From: Robbsia andropogonis
GTDB lineage: Bacteria > Pseudomonadota > Gammaproteobacteria > Burkholderiales > Burkholderiaceae
Assembly (NCBI RefSeq): GCF_000970345.1
Contig: NZ_LAQU01000039.1
Span: 1-38,083, forward strand
Direction of reading: 5' to 3'
DNA: 38,083 bases
A program made the translations under genes and the position numbers. The notes under the pieces were generated by a model. That model saw nothing but the letters and a program-made list of their open reading frames with translations. It did not search any database and was not told where the DNA came from. Positions 7,137 through 13,283 of the stretch are shown here, piece after piece. Positions within the stretch are counted from its first letter, which is position 1. Every line of letters begins with the position of its first letter.

Positions 7137-7169
7137 TCACTCACCCGGCGTAAATTTCGTCTCACTCAT
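7137..7169 (-). pseudogene. Ten-codon remnant or micro-ORF with a TPG start
   Basis: An ATG with a good SD (AAGGGAGTCAGCC) opens MSETKFTPGE and then stops. The opening matches that of the many phage proteins starting M.(S)ETKFTPGPW, so this looks like a gene cut off after its first ten codons, most simply by an internal deletion fusing it to the next ribosome-binding site. It could also be retained as a translational coupler, since it starts before the upstream stop and ends one base before the next ATG. Confidence 0.4.
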
Positions 7170-7542
7170 GGCTGACTCCCTTAATGGAAAGAGCGGCCAT
7201 CTTTCCCGCCAACTCATCACTTCCTGGGAATAATTCTGGAATATTTTTGCGTTGCTTTTGTAGCCCCGCGTGCCAGTTTTTATCGCCCATCGTCCGCTTC
7301 AGCAGCGCAAAGAGTTCGGCGCGCTCGGCACGCTGCGCGTCTGTCGGTGTGTCCAGGAAGTCAAGTTCGGCTAGGCGAGCTTTGGCGAGATCGAGCAGTG
7401 CCTGATGTTCTCTCCCAAGATTCCACCAGCGTTCTAGCCAATGCCCTTTTTCAGGACGAGACTCGTTCAATCCACCAAGAATGAAGGCCTCGTAAATTCC
7501 ATCAACTGCGTATTGGATTGCTTCCGCCTCTTCTTCACTCAT
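7162..7542 (-). CDS. Phage hypothetical protein, 126 aa
   Basis: Starts MSEEEAEAIQYAVDGIYEAF; a helical protein with a WLERWWNLGREHQALLDLAKARLAEL segment in the middle. No domain recognised. The start is chosen at 7542 because GGAGAGATTTG precedes it and it overlaps the upstream stop by eight bases; a longer frame to 7590 would lie inside the previous gene. Confidence 0.6.
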   Translation of the reverse strand: MSEEEAEAIQYAVDGIYEAFILGGLNESRPEKGHWLERWWNLGREHQALLDLAKARLAELDFLDTPTDAQRAERAELFALLKRTMGDKNWHAGLQKQRKNIPELFPGSDELAGKMAALSIKGVSHE

Positions 7543-7723
7543 CAAATCTCTCCACACAAGCGGCTCCGCAAACGACGCACTCTGCGTCAACGATCGGCCC
7601 GCACACTGTTAATTGCTCGACACGCTCAAACCGACGGTCATCTTCGCAGCACGGGCACCAAGCAAGCTCAGGGTCAACGTAGTACCGCGCGTGATCCTCG
7701 GGGGCGTAGTCGAAGCGGAACAT
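7535..7723 (-). CDS. Small zinc-ribbon protein, 62 aa
   Basis: MFRFDYAPEDHARYYVDPEL followed by WCPCCEDD and, 25 residues on, ECVVCGAAC. The paired CxxC knuckles indicate a zinc ribbon. It is the second gene of the leftward operon. SD is weak (GAGAGC) and the start lies one base after the upstream stop. Function unknown. Confidence 0.6.
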   Translation of the reverse strand: MFRFDYAPEDHARYYVDPELAWCPCCEDDRRFERVEQLTVCGPIVDAECVVCGAACVERFDE

Positions 7724-7724
7724 G

Positions 7725-8102
7725 TCAAGCTCTCGCTTGTGCCGCAGCGTCACCGGAGAAAACCATCGCGGCATTTGCGCTGTACCGGGCGAACATGTCT
7801 CCGAACAGAGCAACCAGCTTTTCCTGGTTAGTCGAATCGGCAAGCGTGTACGTCTGCGCGAGAGAAGCAGCAAACGATCCGGTCTGGCGCTTCATCAGTT
7901 CCAGCGCGCCGTATGTCGGGCGGCAAGCTGATTCCAGACGATCGATTGCGGCTTGAGCGCGGGCAGCGGATTCACGCATGGCGCGTGCTTCCATCTGGCG
8001 CTGGTTTTCCGCGCGGCACGCCGCACGGTTCGGATCAATGTCGAATACCTGCGCTGGCGCGAAACCAGCCAGCGCGGCGTAGACGGGGTTGGTGGTCTGC
8101 AT
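7725..8102 (-). CDS. First gene of leftward operon, helical protein of 125 aa
   Basis: MQTTNPVYAALAGFAPAQVFD, then a basic/alanine-rich helix (CRAENQRQMEARAMRESAARAQAAIDRL) and a C-terminal region ending VFSGDAAAQARA. It occupies the place of lambda N as first gene after PL, but there is no recognisable Arg-rich RNA-binding N-peptide, so antitermination is only a positional idea. CGGAGCAAGAC is the SD; the promoter -10 box lies about 27 bases upstream. Confidence 0.65.
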   Translation of the reverse strand: MQTTNPVYAALAGFAPAQVFDIDPNRAACRAENQRQMEARAMRESAARAQAAIDRLESACRPTYGALELMKRQTGSFAASLAQTYTLADSTNQEKLVALFGDMFARYSANAAMVFSGDAAAQARA

Positions 8103-8128
8103 GTCTTGCTCCGGGTGGGTATGGAGCA

Positions 8129-8157
8129 ATATTAGCAATGCTTATACATCTTTGCAA
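8129..8157 (-). promoter_or_regulatory. PL, leftward early promoter
   Basis: On the minus strand a -35 TTGCAA (8152-8157), exactly 17 bases, and a -10 TAATAT (8129-8134) give a good sigma70 promoter pointing at the leftward operon. An operator-like site overlaps the -10 and another lies just upstream of the -35, so repressor binding would block it. Confidence 0.7.
8130..8142 (-). promoter_or_regulatory. Operator-like site OL1
   Basis: Reads AGCATTGCTAATA on the minus strand. Twelve of thirteen bases match the site at 9113-9125 near PR. It covers the PL -10 region, so it is a likely CI (or Cro) binding site. Confidence 0.6.
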
Positions 8158-8158
8158 G

Positions 8159-8171
8159 AGCAGCGCTAATA
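8159..8171 (+). promoter_or_regulatory. Operator-like site OL2
   Basis: AGCAGCGCTAATA, inverted relative to OL1 and 16 bases away, just upstream of the PL -35. It shares the GCTAAT core with the three other sites around the repressor gene. Confidence 0.55.
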
Positions 8172-8180
8172 ATTTGACCG

Positions 8181-8201
8181 AAAAAAAACGCCCGAAGGCG
8201 T
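8181..8201 (-). terminator. Rho-independent terminator of the repressor transcript
   Basis: On the minus strand ACGCC-TTCG-GGCGT is followed by eight T's: a five-base-pair stem closed by a stable TTCG tetraloop. It lies about 95 bases after the repressor stop and before PL. Flanking complementary arms (GACCGAAA at 8176-8183 and TTTCGGTC at 8211-8218) could extend the hairpin. It would insulate PL from repressor transcription. Confidence 0.8.
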
Positions 8202-8293
8202 CTGCGTTTATTTCGGTCCAAATGAGGCGCGCACCGCCTGATAAAAATTCTTCTCAGGGTGCGGTCGACAATATCTGAGAATCGTTGCCGCGA

Positions 8294-9040
8294 TTAGCGG
8301 CGTATATAGCGTCTGTGCTCAACGAGCACTGCAATAACAGTCAACTGCTGGGTATCGCTGCGTAGAGTGGGGAAATCGTCGTTTAGTGGCGACAATTCAA
8401 AGATTTCCTGACCAGTGGCGCTGATGCCACGAGGGCGATATTTTTTGAACGTTGCTTCGTCGCCACCGTTTTTTGCAACGACGTAATCCCCCGGGCGCGC
8501 CGGGACAGCAGGCTCGAATATCGCGTGATCGCCTTCGCGGAATTCGGGTTCCATGGACTTGCCGCGGATTTCGAGTGCAAAAGCACGATCCGACAAATCG
8601 AGATCCGTCATCAGATACTCGAACACGTCGCTAGGCGAAAAGGGCGTTCGCATTTCTGTCATCCGTCCAGCCTGGACATAAGAGATGACAGGGATTTTAC
8701 GGCGACCGATTTCTGCTGGCACAACGTTTCTATCGAATGGTGAAGGCGCTCCAAGTCCGAACAGCGATTTTCCCTCCAGAACCGACGCCAAGATAGGGCT
8801 GATAGATCGAGGTTCGACGCCCAACGATTTTGAAAAGGCGAGTAGAGCGGGCAAATTCAGCGGGATGATTCCCCGCAGATACTGACCAATCAAACCCTGC
8901 GATCCTAATTCTGTGTCGCGGCCAAGCCACTCTTGAGTCGCCCCCGGGTGCGAGTCCTTATACGTCTGCCATGCGTCGCGCAGACGCTGCGCGTCGGCTT
9001 TTTCTTCCTGCGATAGCTCGCGGCGCGGTTTCTTTTCCAT
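8294..9040 (-). CDS. cI: CI-type repressor, LexA/S24 self-cleaving
   Basis: 248 residues. The N-terminal ~90 residues hold a lambda-repressor-type HTH (ATQEWLGRDTELGSQGLIGQYLRGI), and the C-terminal domain is a peptidase S24. The scissile pair Ala124-Gly125 (YVQAGR), nucleophile Ser162 (GKSM) and Lys199 (ATFKK) are all present; Ser-to-Lys spacing is 37, as in LexA. It should keep the prophage silent by binding the GCTAAT sites at PL and PR, and self-cleave under RecA stimulation during DNA damage. No SD precedes the ATG; a -10-like TAGAAT sits six bases upstream, suggesting a leaderless mRNA as for lambda cI from PRM. Confidence 0.92.
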   Translation of the reverse strand: MEKKPRRELSQEEKADAQRLRDAWQTYKDSHPGATQEWLGRDTELGSQGLIGQYLRGIIPLNLPALLAFSKSLGVEPRSISPILASVLEGKSLFGLGAPSPFDRNVVPAEIGRRKIPVISYVQAGRMTEMRTPFSPSDVFEYLMTDLDLSDRAFALEIRGKSMEPEFREGDHAIFEPAVPARPGDYVVAKNGGDEATFKKYRPRGISATGQEIFELSPLNDDFPTLRSDTQQLTVIAVLVEHRRYIRR

Positions 9041-9046
9041 GCTCAG

Positions 9047-9052
9047 ATTCTA
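9047..9052 (-). promoter_or_regulatory. Candidate PRM -10 box (leaderless repressor mRNA)
   Basis: TAGAAT on the minus strand ends six bases before the repressor ATG, so transcription would start at or beside the A of ATG. The -35 at the right distance is poor (CAGCAA), typical of an activated maintenance promoter. Confidence 0.45.
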
Positions 9053-9067
9053 AAAGTGCTGCTTTTA
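9051..9067. promoter_or_regulatory. Dyad TAAAAG-N5-CTTTTA between PRM and PR
   Basis: A perfect six-base inverted repeat with a five-base centre, overlapping the candidate PRM -10. Its sequence differs from the GCTAAT sites, so it could be the target of a second regulator such as the Cro-like protein. The role is inferred from position. Confidence 0.35.
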
Positions 9068-9081
9068 ATTTGCTGCACCTC

Positions 9082-9109
9082 TTGAAAAGCGTTGCTAATT
9101 CGTTAGAAT
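9082..9109 (+). promoter_or_regulatory. PR, rightward early promoter
   Basis: -35 TTGAAA (9082-9087), 16-base spacer, -10 TAGAAT (9104-9109). One operator-like site lies in the spacer and another overlaps the probable transcription start. The start of the Cro-like gene is 26 bases after the -10. Confidence 0.65.
9088..9100 (+). promoter_or_regulatory. Operator-like site OR2
   Basis: AGCGTTGCTAATT lies inside the PR spacer; it shares the TGCTAAT core with the other three sites. Confidence 0.5.
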
Positions 9110-9112
9110 AGA

Positions 9113-9125
9113 AGCAATGCTAATA
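9113..9125 (+). promoter_or_regulatory. Operator-like site OR1
   Basis: AGCAATGCTAATA, in the same orientation as OR2 and 25 bases away, covering the probable PR start point. It is the mirror of OL1 across the repressor gene. Confidence 0.6.
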
Positions 9126-9135
9126 AGGAGGCGCT

Positions 9136-9363
9136 ATGCGACTCGATGAATACCTGAAGGCTTCTGGCACGTCGCAGGCCGCCTTCGCTGCCAAATTCAC
9201 ACCGCCTCTGTCGCAGGGCCTAGTTAGTCAATGGCTGCGTGGCAAAACCCGAATCACTCTCGACCAAGCGATCCAGATACGAGAACTGTCAGACGGAAAG
9301 GTGACAGTGGACGATTGCGCGGCGATGTTCGAGACCCCAATCCCCAGCGAGGCGGCGGCGTGA
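9136..9363 (+). CDS. Cro/YdaS-like regulator
   Basis: 75 residues: MRLDEYLKASGTSQAAFAAK opens a Cro/YdaS-type helix-turn-helix, with LSQGLVSQWLRGKTRITLDQAIQI as recognition helix and wing. Being the first gene after PR and divergent from the repressor, it is in the Cro position and would favour lytic growth by occupying the operators. Excellent SD (TAAGGAGGCGCT). The final codon overlaps a GTG start for the next mini-gene. Confidence 0.85.
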   Translation: MRLDEYLKASGTSQAAFAAKFTPPLSQGLVSQWLRGKTRITLDQAIQIRELSDGKVTVDDCAAMFETPIPSEAAA

Positions 9364-9431
9364 ACAGCATCTTATTGACGCCGGGAATCATCGGCACTCA
9401 GCGCGTTTTGCATTTGGTTGGTGCGCGATGA
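9360..9431 (+). CDS. Candidate 23-residue peptide between cro- and cII-like genes
   Basis: GTG start, opening VNSILLTPGIIGTQRV. Its start overlaps the cro-like stop (GTGA) and its stop overlaps the next start (ATGA), so it fills the gap exactly. Upstream CGAGGCGGCG could serve as SD. It may be a true micro-gene or serve only to carry ribosomes to the cII-like gene. Confidence 0.4.
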   Translation: MNSILLTPGIIGTQRVLHLVGAR

Positions 9432-9703
9432 CACGGCCTGACTTGATCGAAAAGCTGTGCGGGTTGTTGCGTGGCCCGGAATCGAAGCGTGCGGCCGAAG
9501 CGCTGAATCTTGACTCGTCCGAGGTGTCGCGCTTTCTCAGCGGGCAGCGCGGATTGAATCGCGACCAGATTGGCAAAGCCATCGAACTGTGCGATCTGGC
9601 GCTCGTCTCGCGTGGCTATCTGGACGCCGTCTGCCTCATAGGCCAGGTCGGCATGCACTGCGAATGCGCCCGCCGCGGTAGTGGCGAGTGCGGGAGAGGG
9701 TAA
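9428..9703 (+). CDS. CII-like transcriptional regulator
   Basis: 91 residues. SKRAAEALNLDSSEVSRFLS followed by GQRGLNRDQIGKAIEL is the CII-family HTH arrangement, and the gene is second after PR as in lambda. CII proteins activate repressor establishment and integrase promoters. The Cys-containing C-terminus (HCECARRGSGECGRG) is unusual and might bind metal or be unstructured. Start overlaps the previous ORF as ATGA; stop overlaps the next start as TAATG. Confidence 0.7.
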   Translation: MTRPDLIEKLCGLLRGPESKRAAEALNLDSSEVSRFLSGQRGLNRDQIGKAIELCDLALVSRGYLDAVCLIGQVGMHCECARRGSGECGRG

Positions 9704-9867
9704 TGGCTGTCACCAAGCGTCCCACGTTCCTCGATGGCCGCCCCGATCCGGAAGCGGACCTTGGCACGTTCCGCTCAGTCAATTGGTTCCTCGCTAGCGC
9801 ATTTGAACAGAATCTTGAGGCGCTGAAGAAGCGCATCGATGATCAAGAAGGGCAGGAGAAGCACTGA
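9703..9867 (+). CDS. Phage hypothetical protein, 54 aa
   Basis: MAVTKRPTFLDGRPDPEADL, then a helix FLASAFEQNLEALKKRIDD. SD GGGAGAGGG; TAATG overlap with the CII-like stop and TGATG overlap with the replication gene. A small soluble protein wedged in the replication operon; function unknown. Confidence 0.65.
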   Translation: MAVTKRPTFLDGRPDPEADLGTFRSVNWFLASAFEQNLEALKKRIDDQEGQEKH

Positions 9868-10667
9868 TGAAGCGCCCATCGTTTCAGTTTTATCCCGGCG
9901 ATTGGATATCAAACAGCAATCTACGTCGTTGCACGCATGCCGAGCGCGGCGCGTGGCTGGACATCTTGTGCCTGATGCACGATCAAGAGGAATACGGCGT
10001 GATCCGCTGGCCTTTAAAAGACATCGCACAGGCCGCCAATTGTCCGATAGCACTTGTCAAAGGGCTCGTCACCAAAGGCGTACTGAAGGGCAGTGATACC
10101 GCTGTCGAAGAAGAGTTTATCTATCGTCCTAAAAGTGGACGCAAGGTTGGTGATCCCGTTACTTTGGTGAGCGCTCAAGCTGGTCCCTTTTGGTATTCGA
10201 GCCGCATGGTGAAGGATGAGTATGTCCGCACCATTCGCGGTGAATCTTCGCGCTTTGGTGATAGCGATGGTGAATCACCAATTTCATCACCAAAGGAGTC
10301 ATCTGACTCTTCACCTAAGCCCCCCTTTGGTGACGGCTCTTCATCTTCATCTTCATCTTCTAATAAAAAACATACGTCACCCTCTCCGGGTGACCCCCTC
10401 CCGATCGGGTTCGAAAGGTTTTGGAAATCCTGGCCTTCGACCGAACGCAAGACCGCCAAGGCCAAGTGCGCCGAGGTATGGCGAAAACGCAAGCTTGAGC
10501 CGTTGACCGAGCGCATCGTGCAGCACGTCGATGCGCTGAAGCCATCGAAATCGTGGCGGGATGGGTTCGAGCCTGCACCGCTGACGTACCTGAATCAAAG
10601 CCGCTGGGAGGATGCGGAAGACGGCGAGTCCTTGCCGAGCAACGACATGTGGGCGGGTGCGCTATGA
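9867..10667 (+). CDS. Phage replication initiator-like protein
   Basis: 266 residues, in the lambda O position. The N-terminus (MKRPSFQFYPGDWISNSNLR, HAERGAWLDILCLMHDQEEYG) is the DUF1376-like/winged-helix start seen in phage replisome organisers. Residues ~130-165 are a Ser-rich linker with eight consecutive Ser, and the C-terminus (FERFWKSWPSTERKTAKAKCAEVW ... APLTYLNQSRWED in two blocks) is the usual partner-binding part of such initiators. It would open the origin and recruit the helicase encoded 500 bases downstream. Repeats within the gene (CTTTGGTGA) may be the origin itself. Ends with an ATGA overlap. Confidence 0.8.
   Translation: MKRPSFQFYPGDWISNSNLRRCTHAERGAWLDILCLMHDQEEYGVIRWPLKDIAQAANCPIALVKGLVTKGVLKGSDTAVEEEFIYRPKSGRKVGDPVTLVSAQAGPFWYSSRMVKDEYVRTIRGESSRFGDSDGESPISSPKESSDSSPKPPFGDGSSSSSSSSNKKHTSPSPGDPLPIGFERFWKSWPSTERKTAKAKCAEVWRKRKLEPLTERIVQHVDALKPSKSWRDGFEPAPLTYLNQSRWEDAEDGESLPSNDMWAGAL
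10162..10373. other. Candidate replication origin inside the initiator gene
   Basis: Four CTTTGGTGA repeats: 10162-10170, 10253-10261, 10325-10333 on the plus strand and 10287-10295 inverted. Between them is the perfect dyad TGGTGA-A-TCACCA (10268-10280). They are followed by a TCTTCA repeat (10338-10361) and an AT-rich TAATAAAAAA. Iterons plus a low-melting stretch inside the initiator gene is how lambda and lambdoid origins are built. The assignment is by analogy. Confidence 0.45.
10338..10361 (+). repeat. TCTTCA hexanucleotide repeat
   Basis: Three TCTTCA units plus a TCTTCT, coding for eight serines in the initiator linker. The six-base period means slippage would keep the reading frame. 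Confidence 0.9.
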
Positions 10668-11173
10668 GGCCGCCTCGCAACGGTGATGCCCTGCTGGCTG
10701 CCCGTCGTCGTGGGGAGAAGCCATCCGGCGCTGTGATCGTCTCCTTGGTCGGCCAACTGCCTGACCGGAATTTCACGCTGTACGTCGATGCTGCAAGCCC
10801 CGAGAGGTTCGATTGGAAATCCATTCTCGGGCTCGAGATCGAGATCGTGACGAACCTTCGATTTCCATTTTCGAAGCTGATCGCGATGCTTGCGGACATG
10901 ACCGAAGCCGTGCCTGCGTCGATGCTGCTGCGCTACACCGAAGGTCCGCGGATTGCCCTGGGAAAAGCGCATTGGCTCCCTGAAGCCATGGACGGAAAGT
11001 TCTATCGGCTGTTCGACTGGTGGCCATTTGCCCTGACGCCCGGTCGTGCTGCGCTCAAGGTCGAAAAAGCTTTGTGGCGGCACGTTGGTACCGCACTCCC
11101 GGACTACTACCTGCCCACGATGGGCCTTTGCATCGAACGCATGGAACAGGGGAAGCCAGCATGGCAAGCATGA
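10664..11173 (+). CDS. Phage hypothetical protein in replication operon, 169 aa
   Basis: Starts MRPPRNGDALLAARRRGEKP; has a LVGQLPDRNFTLYVDA segment and a Trp-rich region (FYRLFDWWPFALTPG). No catalytic motif seen. It is coupled on both sides (ATGA with the initiator, 13-base overlap with the helicase), so it is probably needed in the replication complex, in the position of a helicase loader, but the sequence does not resemble lambda P or DnaC. Confidence 0.65.
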   Translation: MRPPRNGDALLAARRRGEKPSGAVIVSLVGQLPDRNFTLYVDAASPERFDWKSILGLEIEIVTNLRFPFSKLIAMLADMTEAVPASMLLRYTEGPRIALGKAHWLPEAMDGKFYRLFDWWPFALTPGRAALKVEKALWRHVGTALPDYYLPTMGLCIERMEQGKPAWQA

Positions 11174-12126
11174 TCCCGGATGATGTCAATTTTGACGAAT
11201 ACCTGACGGCAGACGACGACGGAACGTCCAAGGTCCGTCCCGCATCCGAATTTGTCGATGGCGTTATCGCCATGTTTCACGAGCAAGCCGCGGTGGCCAT
11301 GGGGGCCACATCCCCGTGGCCGAAGGTTGGCGACAAAGTGCGTTTTCGCTCAAGCGAAGTGAGCTTGTGGGCCGGTATCAACGGCCACGGTAAGTCTGGT
11401 GCATTGGGCTACGTGATGTCGCATGTTCTGTCGCAAGGAGAGCGCGCTTGCATCGCCTCAATGGAAATGAAGCCTGAGCAAACCATGGGTCGGATGACTC
11501 GACAAGCGGCCGGCAATGCATGCCCTACACCGAAATTTATTGCCGATTTCCACACGTGGACCGACGACCGGCTGTGGATCTACAACCAAGTTGGGCAGGT
11601 CGATTGGCGGCGCATGGTGGCGGTCGCCCGGTATTGCCGCAACGAATTGGGCATCGACCACATGGTCATCGATTCGATGATGAAGTGCGGCATCAAGCCA
11701 GACGATTACGGCACGCAAAAGGAATTCGTTGACGCGCTTTGCACTCTTGCGAAAGACACCGGGATTCACGTCCACCTCGTTCACCACATGCGCAAGGGCG
11801 AACGCGAAATGAACAAGATCCCGGATAAGTTTGACATCAAGGGCGCCGGAGAAATTGTCGATTTGGTCGATAACGCTTTCATCGTCTACCGCAACAAGGC
11901 GAAGGAAGAAGTTCTGTCCCGCGAACGTGACCCGGAAAAGCGAAAGCTGCAAGAGCAGGTACCCGACGTGATGCTGATCTGCGCAAAACAGCGGCACCAC
12001 GGCTGGGAAGGGACGATTCGTCTGTGGTTCGATCCGGCCAGCCAACAATTGCTTGAAGACCCGCAGTACGCCACCCAATATCTCGACCTCAACACATCGA
12101 CATGGAAGACGCAATGGAGTCGTTGA
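11161..12126 (+). CDS. DnaB-type replicative helicase / RecA-fold ATPase
   Basis: 321 residues. Walker A is AGINGHGKSG (Lys78, Ser79), the SMEM segment after it matches DnaB motif H1a, and HMVIDSMMK is Walker B. HLVHHMRKGE and GAGEIVDLVDNAFIVYR match the later DnaB motifs. The N-terminal primase-binding domain of full DnaB is absent, so this is the helicase core only, as in T7 gp4-like or phage-specific helicases. It would unwind at the origin with the initiator encoded upstream. SD CAGGGGAAG precedes the ATG; a longer frame upstream overlaps the previous gene. Confidence 0.88.
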   Translation: MASMIPDDVNFDEYLTADDDGTSKVRPASEFVDGVIAMFHEQAAVAMGATSPWPKVGDKVRFRSSEVSLWAGINGHGKSGALGYVMSHVLSQGERACIASMEMKPEQTMGRMTRQAAGNACPTPKFIADFHTWTDDRLWIYNQVGQVDWRRMVAVARYCRNELGIDHMVIDSMMKCGIKPDDYGTQKEFVDALCTLAKDTGIHVHLVHHMRKGEREMNKIPDKFDIKGAGEIVDLVDNAFIVYRNKAKEEVLSRERDPEKRKLQEQVPDVMLICAKQRHHGWEGTIRLWFDPASQQLLEDPQYATQYLDLNTSTWKTQWSR

Positions 12127-12308
12127 ACGCATCCACTACACGCGCGCACGCGCATTTGACGGCCGACCAGCGGGCCACGGCGAAAGCATTCGCGAAGCTT
12201 AAAGGCCCGATGTTGCAGCGCGCGCTTGAGCAGTATGGCCATTCGCAGGGTGTGGACGCTGCCTTGGCTGTGTCTCTTGAAGCGCGGCGAGTGCGGGAGG
12301 CGGCATGA
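12102..12308 (+). CDS. Phage hypothetical protein, 68 aa
   Basis: MEDAMESLNASTTRAHAHLT followed by an alanine-rich helical domain (KAFAKLKGPMLQRALEQYGH). No domain recognised. It overlaps the helicase 3' end by 25 bases and the next gene by ATGA. A second ATG at 12114 is possible. Confidence 0.6.
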   Translation: MEDAMESLNASTTRAHAHLTADQRATAKAFAKLKGPMLQRALEQYGHSQGVDAALAVSLEARRVREAA

Positions 12309-12790
12309 CGATCTTCATCGGCGTGGACCCGGGTTTGACTGGCGCTCTTGCGTTCGTGCATCTTGATCATGGCTTGATCGGTTTGCACGACATGCCGACG
12401 ATCGAGAACGACGCGCCGACCGCCAAGGGCTTCCGCAAAGAAATCGACGTGCAGGGCCTGCGCGAGTTGATTCACAAGACCGTGCCGGCGCAAGACACCA
12501 TGACCGCGGTACTAGAATCCAGCGGCATCTTCGGACCAAGCGTGCACACCACAGTCTCGATCGCTGAATCGCGGGCCTACACGCTCGCGACGCTACGGCT
12601 CATGGGCATCGACGTACGCCGCGTGACGCCGCAGGTTTGGAAGCGGATGTACGGCCTCTCCAGCGACAAAGACGAATGCTTGGATAAGGCCCGCACGATC
12701 TTCGGCACCATCGGATTCGAGCGCAAGCGCGACCATAACCGCGCCGAAGCCGCCCTTATCGCCCATTACGGACGGAGGATGTTCGCATGA
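12305..12790 (+). CDS. RuvC-like Holliday-junction resolvase
   Basis: 161 residues with an RNase-H fold: MTIFIGVDPGLTGALA (Asp8), LESSG (Glu71) and the C-terminal DHNRAEAALIAHY (Asp143, Glu148) form the acidic set of RuvC-type nucleases. Phage versions resolve branched recombination or replication intermediates before packaging. ATGA overlaps at both ends place it firmly in the replication operon. Confidence 0.87.
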   Translation: MTIFIGVDPGLTGALAFVHLDHGLIGLHDMPTIENDAPTAKGFRKEIDVQGLRELIHKTVPAQDTMTAVLESSGIFGPSVHTTVSIAESRAYTLATLRLMGIDVRRVTPQVWKRMYGLSSDKDECLDKARTIFGTIGFERKRDHNRAEAALIAHYGRRMFA

Positions 12791-13200
12791 TCATCGATCA
12801 AATCATTTTCTTTCTGCGCCAGTCTGCCAAGCCGATGAGTCAGCTTGAGATATCGCAGCACATCGAGCGCGATACCGCGGCCGTGTACGGCGCAATTCGC
12901 GCGCATCGCGTCAAGAGTGCATCGCCGCGCTTGTATATCGCAGAGTATGGCCGCACGTCGCGCGGGCAACGCTCGCCGCATTACGCGATTGGAGACCTTC
13001 CCGATGCTCCCGCCCCCGTGCTGCGCAAAGAAGAAATCCGCATGCCGGCTGGCCAGTTCGGCATCCCCGACGAAGCAAAGGCGCGGGCGGCAAAGATCGC
13101 GGCGCAAGACAAGCTTATCGCTTCGCTGTTGTCATCACTTCGCACACATGCAGGAAACCCATTCGGCGTGGCAATGGCTCAGTGTGGGGTGCGGGCGTGA
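12787..13200 (+). CDS. Winged-helix DNA-binding protein, 137 aa
   Basis: The first 60 residues (MIIDQIIFFLRQSAKPMSQL, EISQHIERDTAAVYGAIRAH) fit a winged HTH in which a dividing domain selects DNA. The C-terminal half is charged and ends VAMAQCGVRA. With its place late in the early operon, it is one of two candidates for a regulator of the late promoters; this is inference from position. Start overlaps the resolvase stop (ATGA). Confidence 0.65.
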   Translation: MIIDQIIFFLRQSAKPMSQLEISQHIERDTAAVYGAIRAHRVKSASPRLYIAEYGRTSRGQRSPHYAIGDLPDAPAPVLRKEEIRMPAGQFGIPDEAKARAAKIAAQDKLIASLLSSLRTHAGNPFGVAMAQCGVRA

Positions 13201-13283
13201 GCGATTTCTTGATCTCTGACAATTTCACCCTCCTTATTTTTTTGTTATTTGGTGCATTCATTGTTTGGTGCGCGACGAAATGA
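13197..13283 (+). CDS. Single-pass membrane peptide, 28 aa
   Basis: GTG start; MSDFLISDNFTLLIFLLFG then AFIVWCATK: almost entirely one transmembrane helix. Start and stop both overlap neighbours (GTGA and ATGA), and local base composition is much more AT-rich than the surroundings. Function unknown. Confidence 0.55.
   Translation: MSDFLISDNFTLLIFLLFGAFIVWCATK

Noticed and set aside
7725-8102. Lambda N-type antiterminator
   Set aside because: Correct position but no Arg-rich N-terminal peptide and no nut-like boxB hairpin identified after PL.
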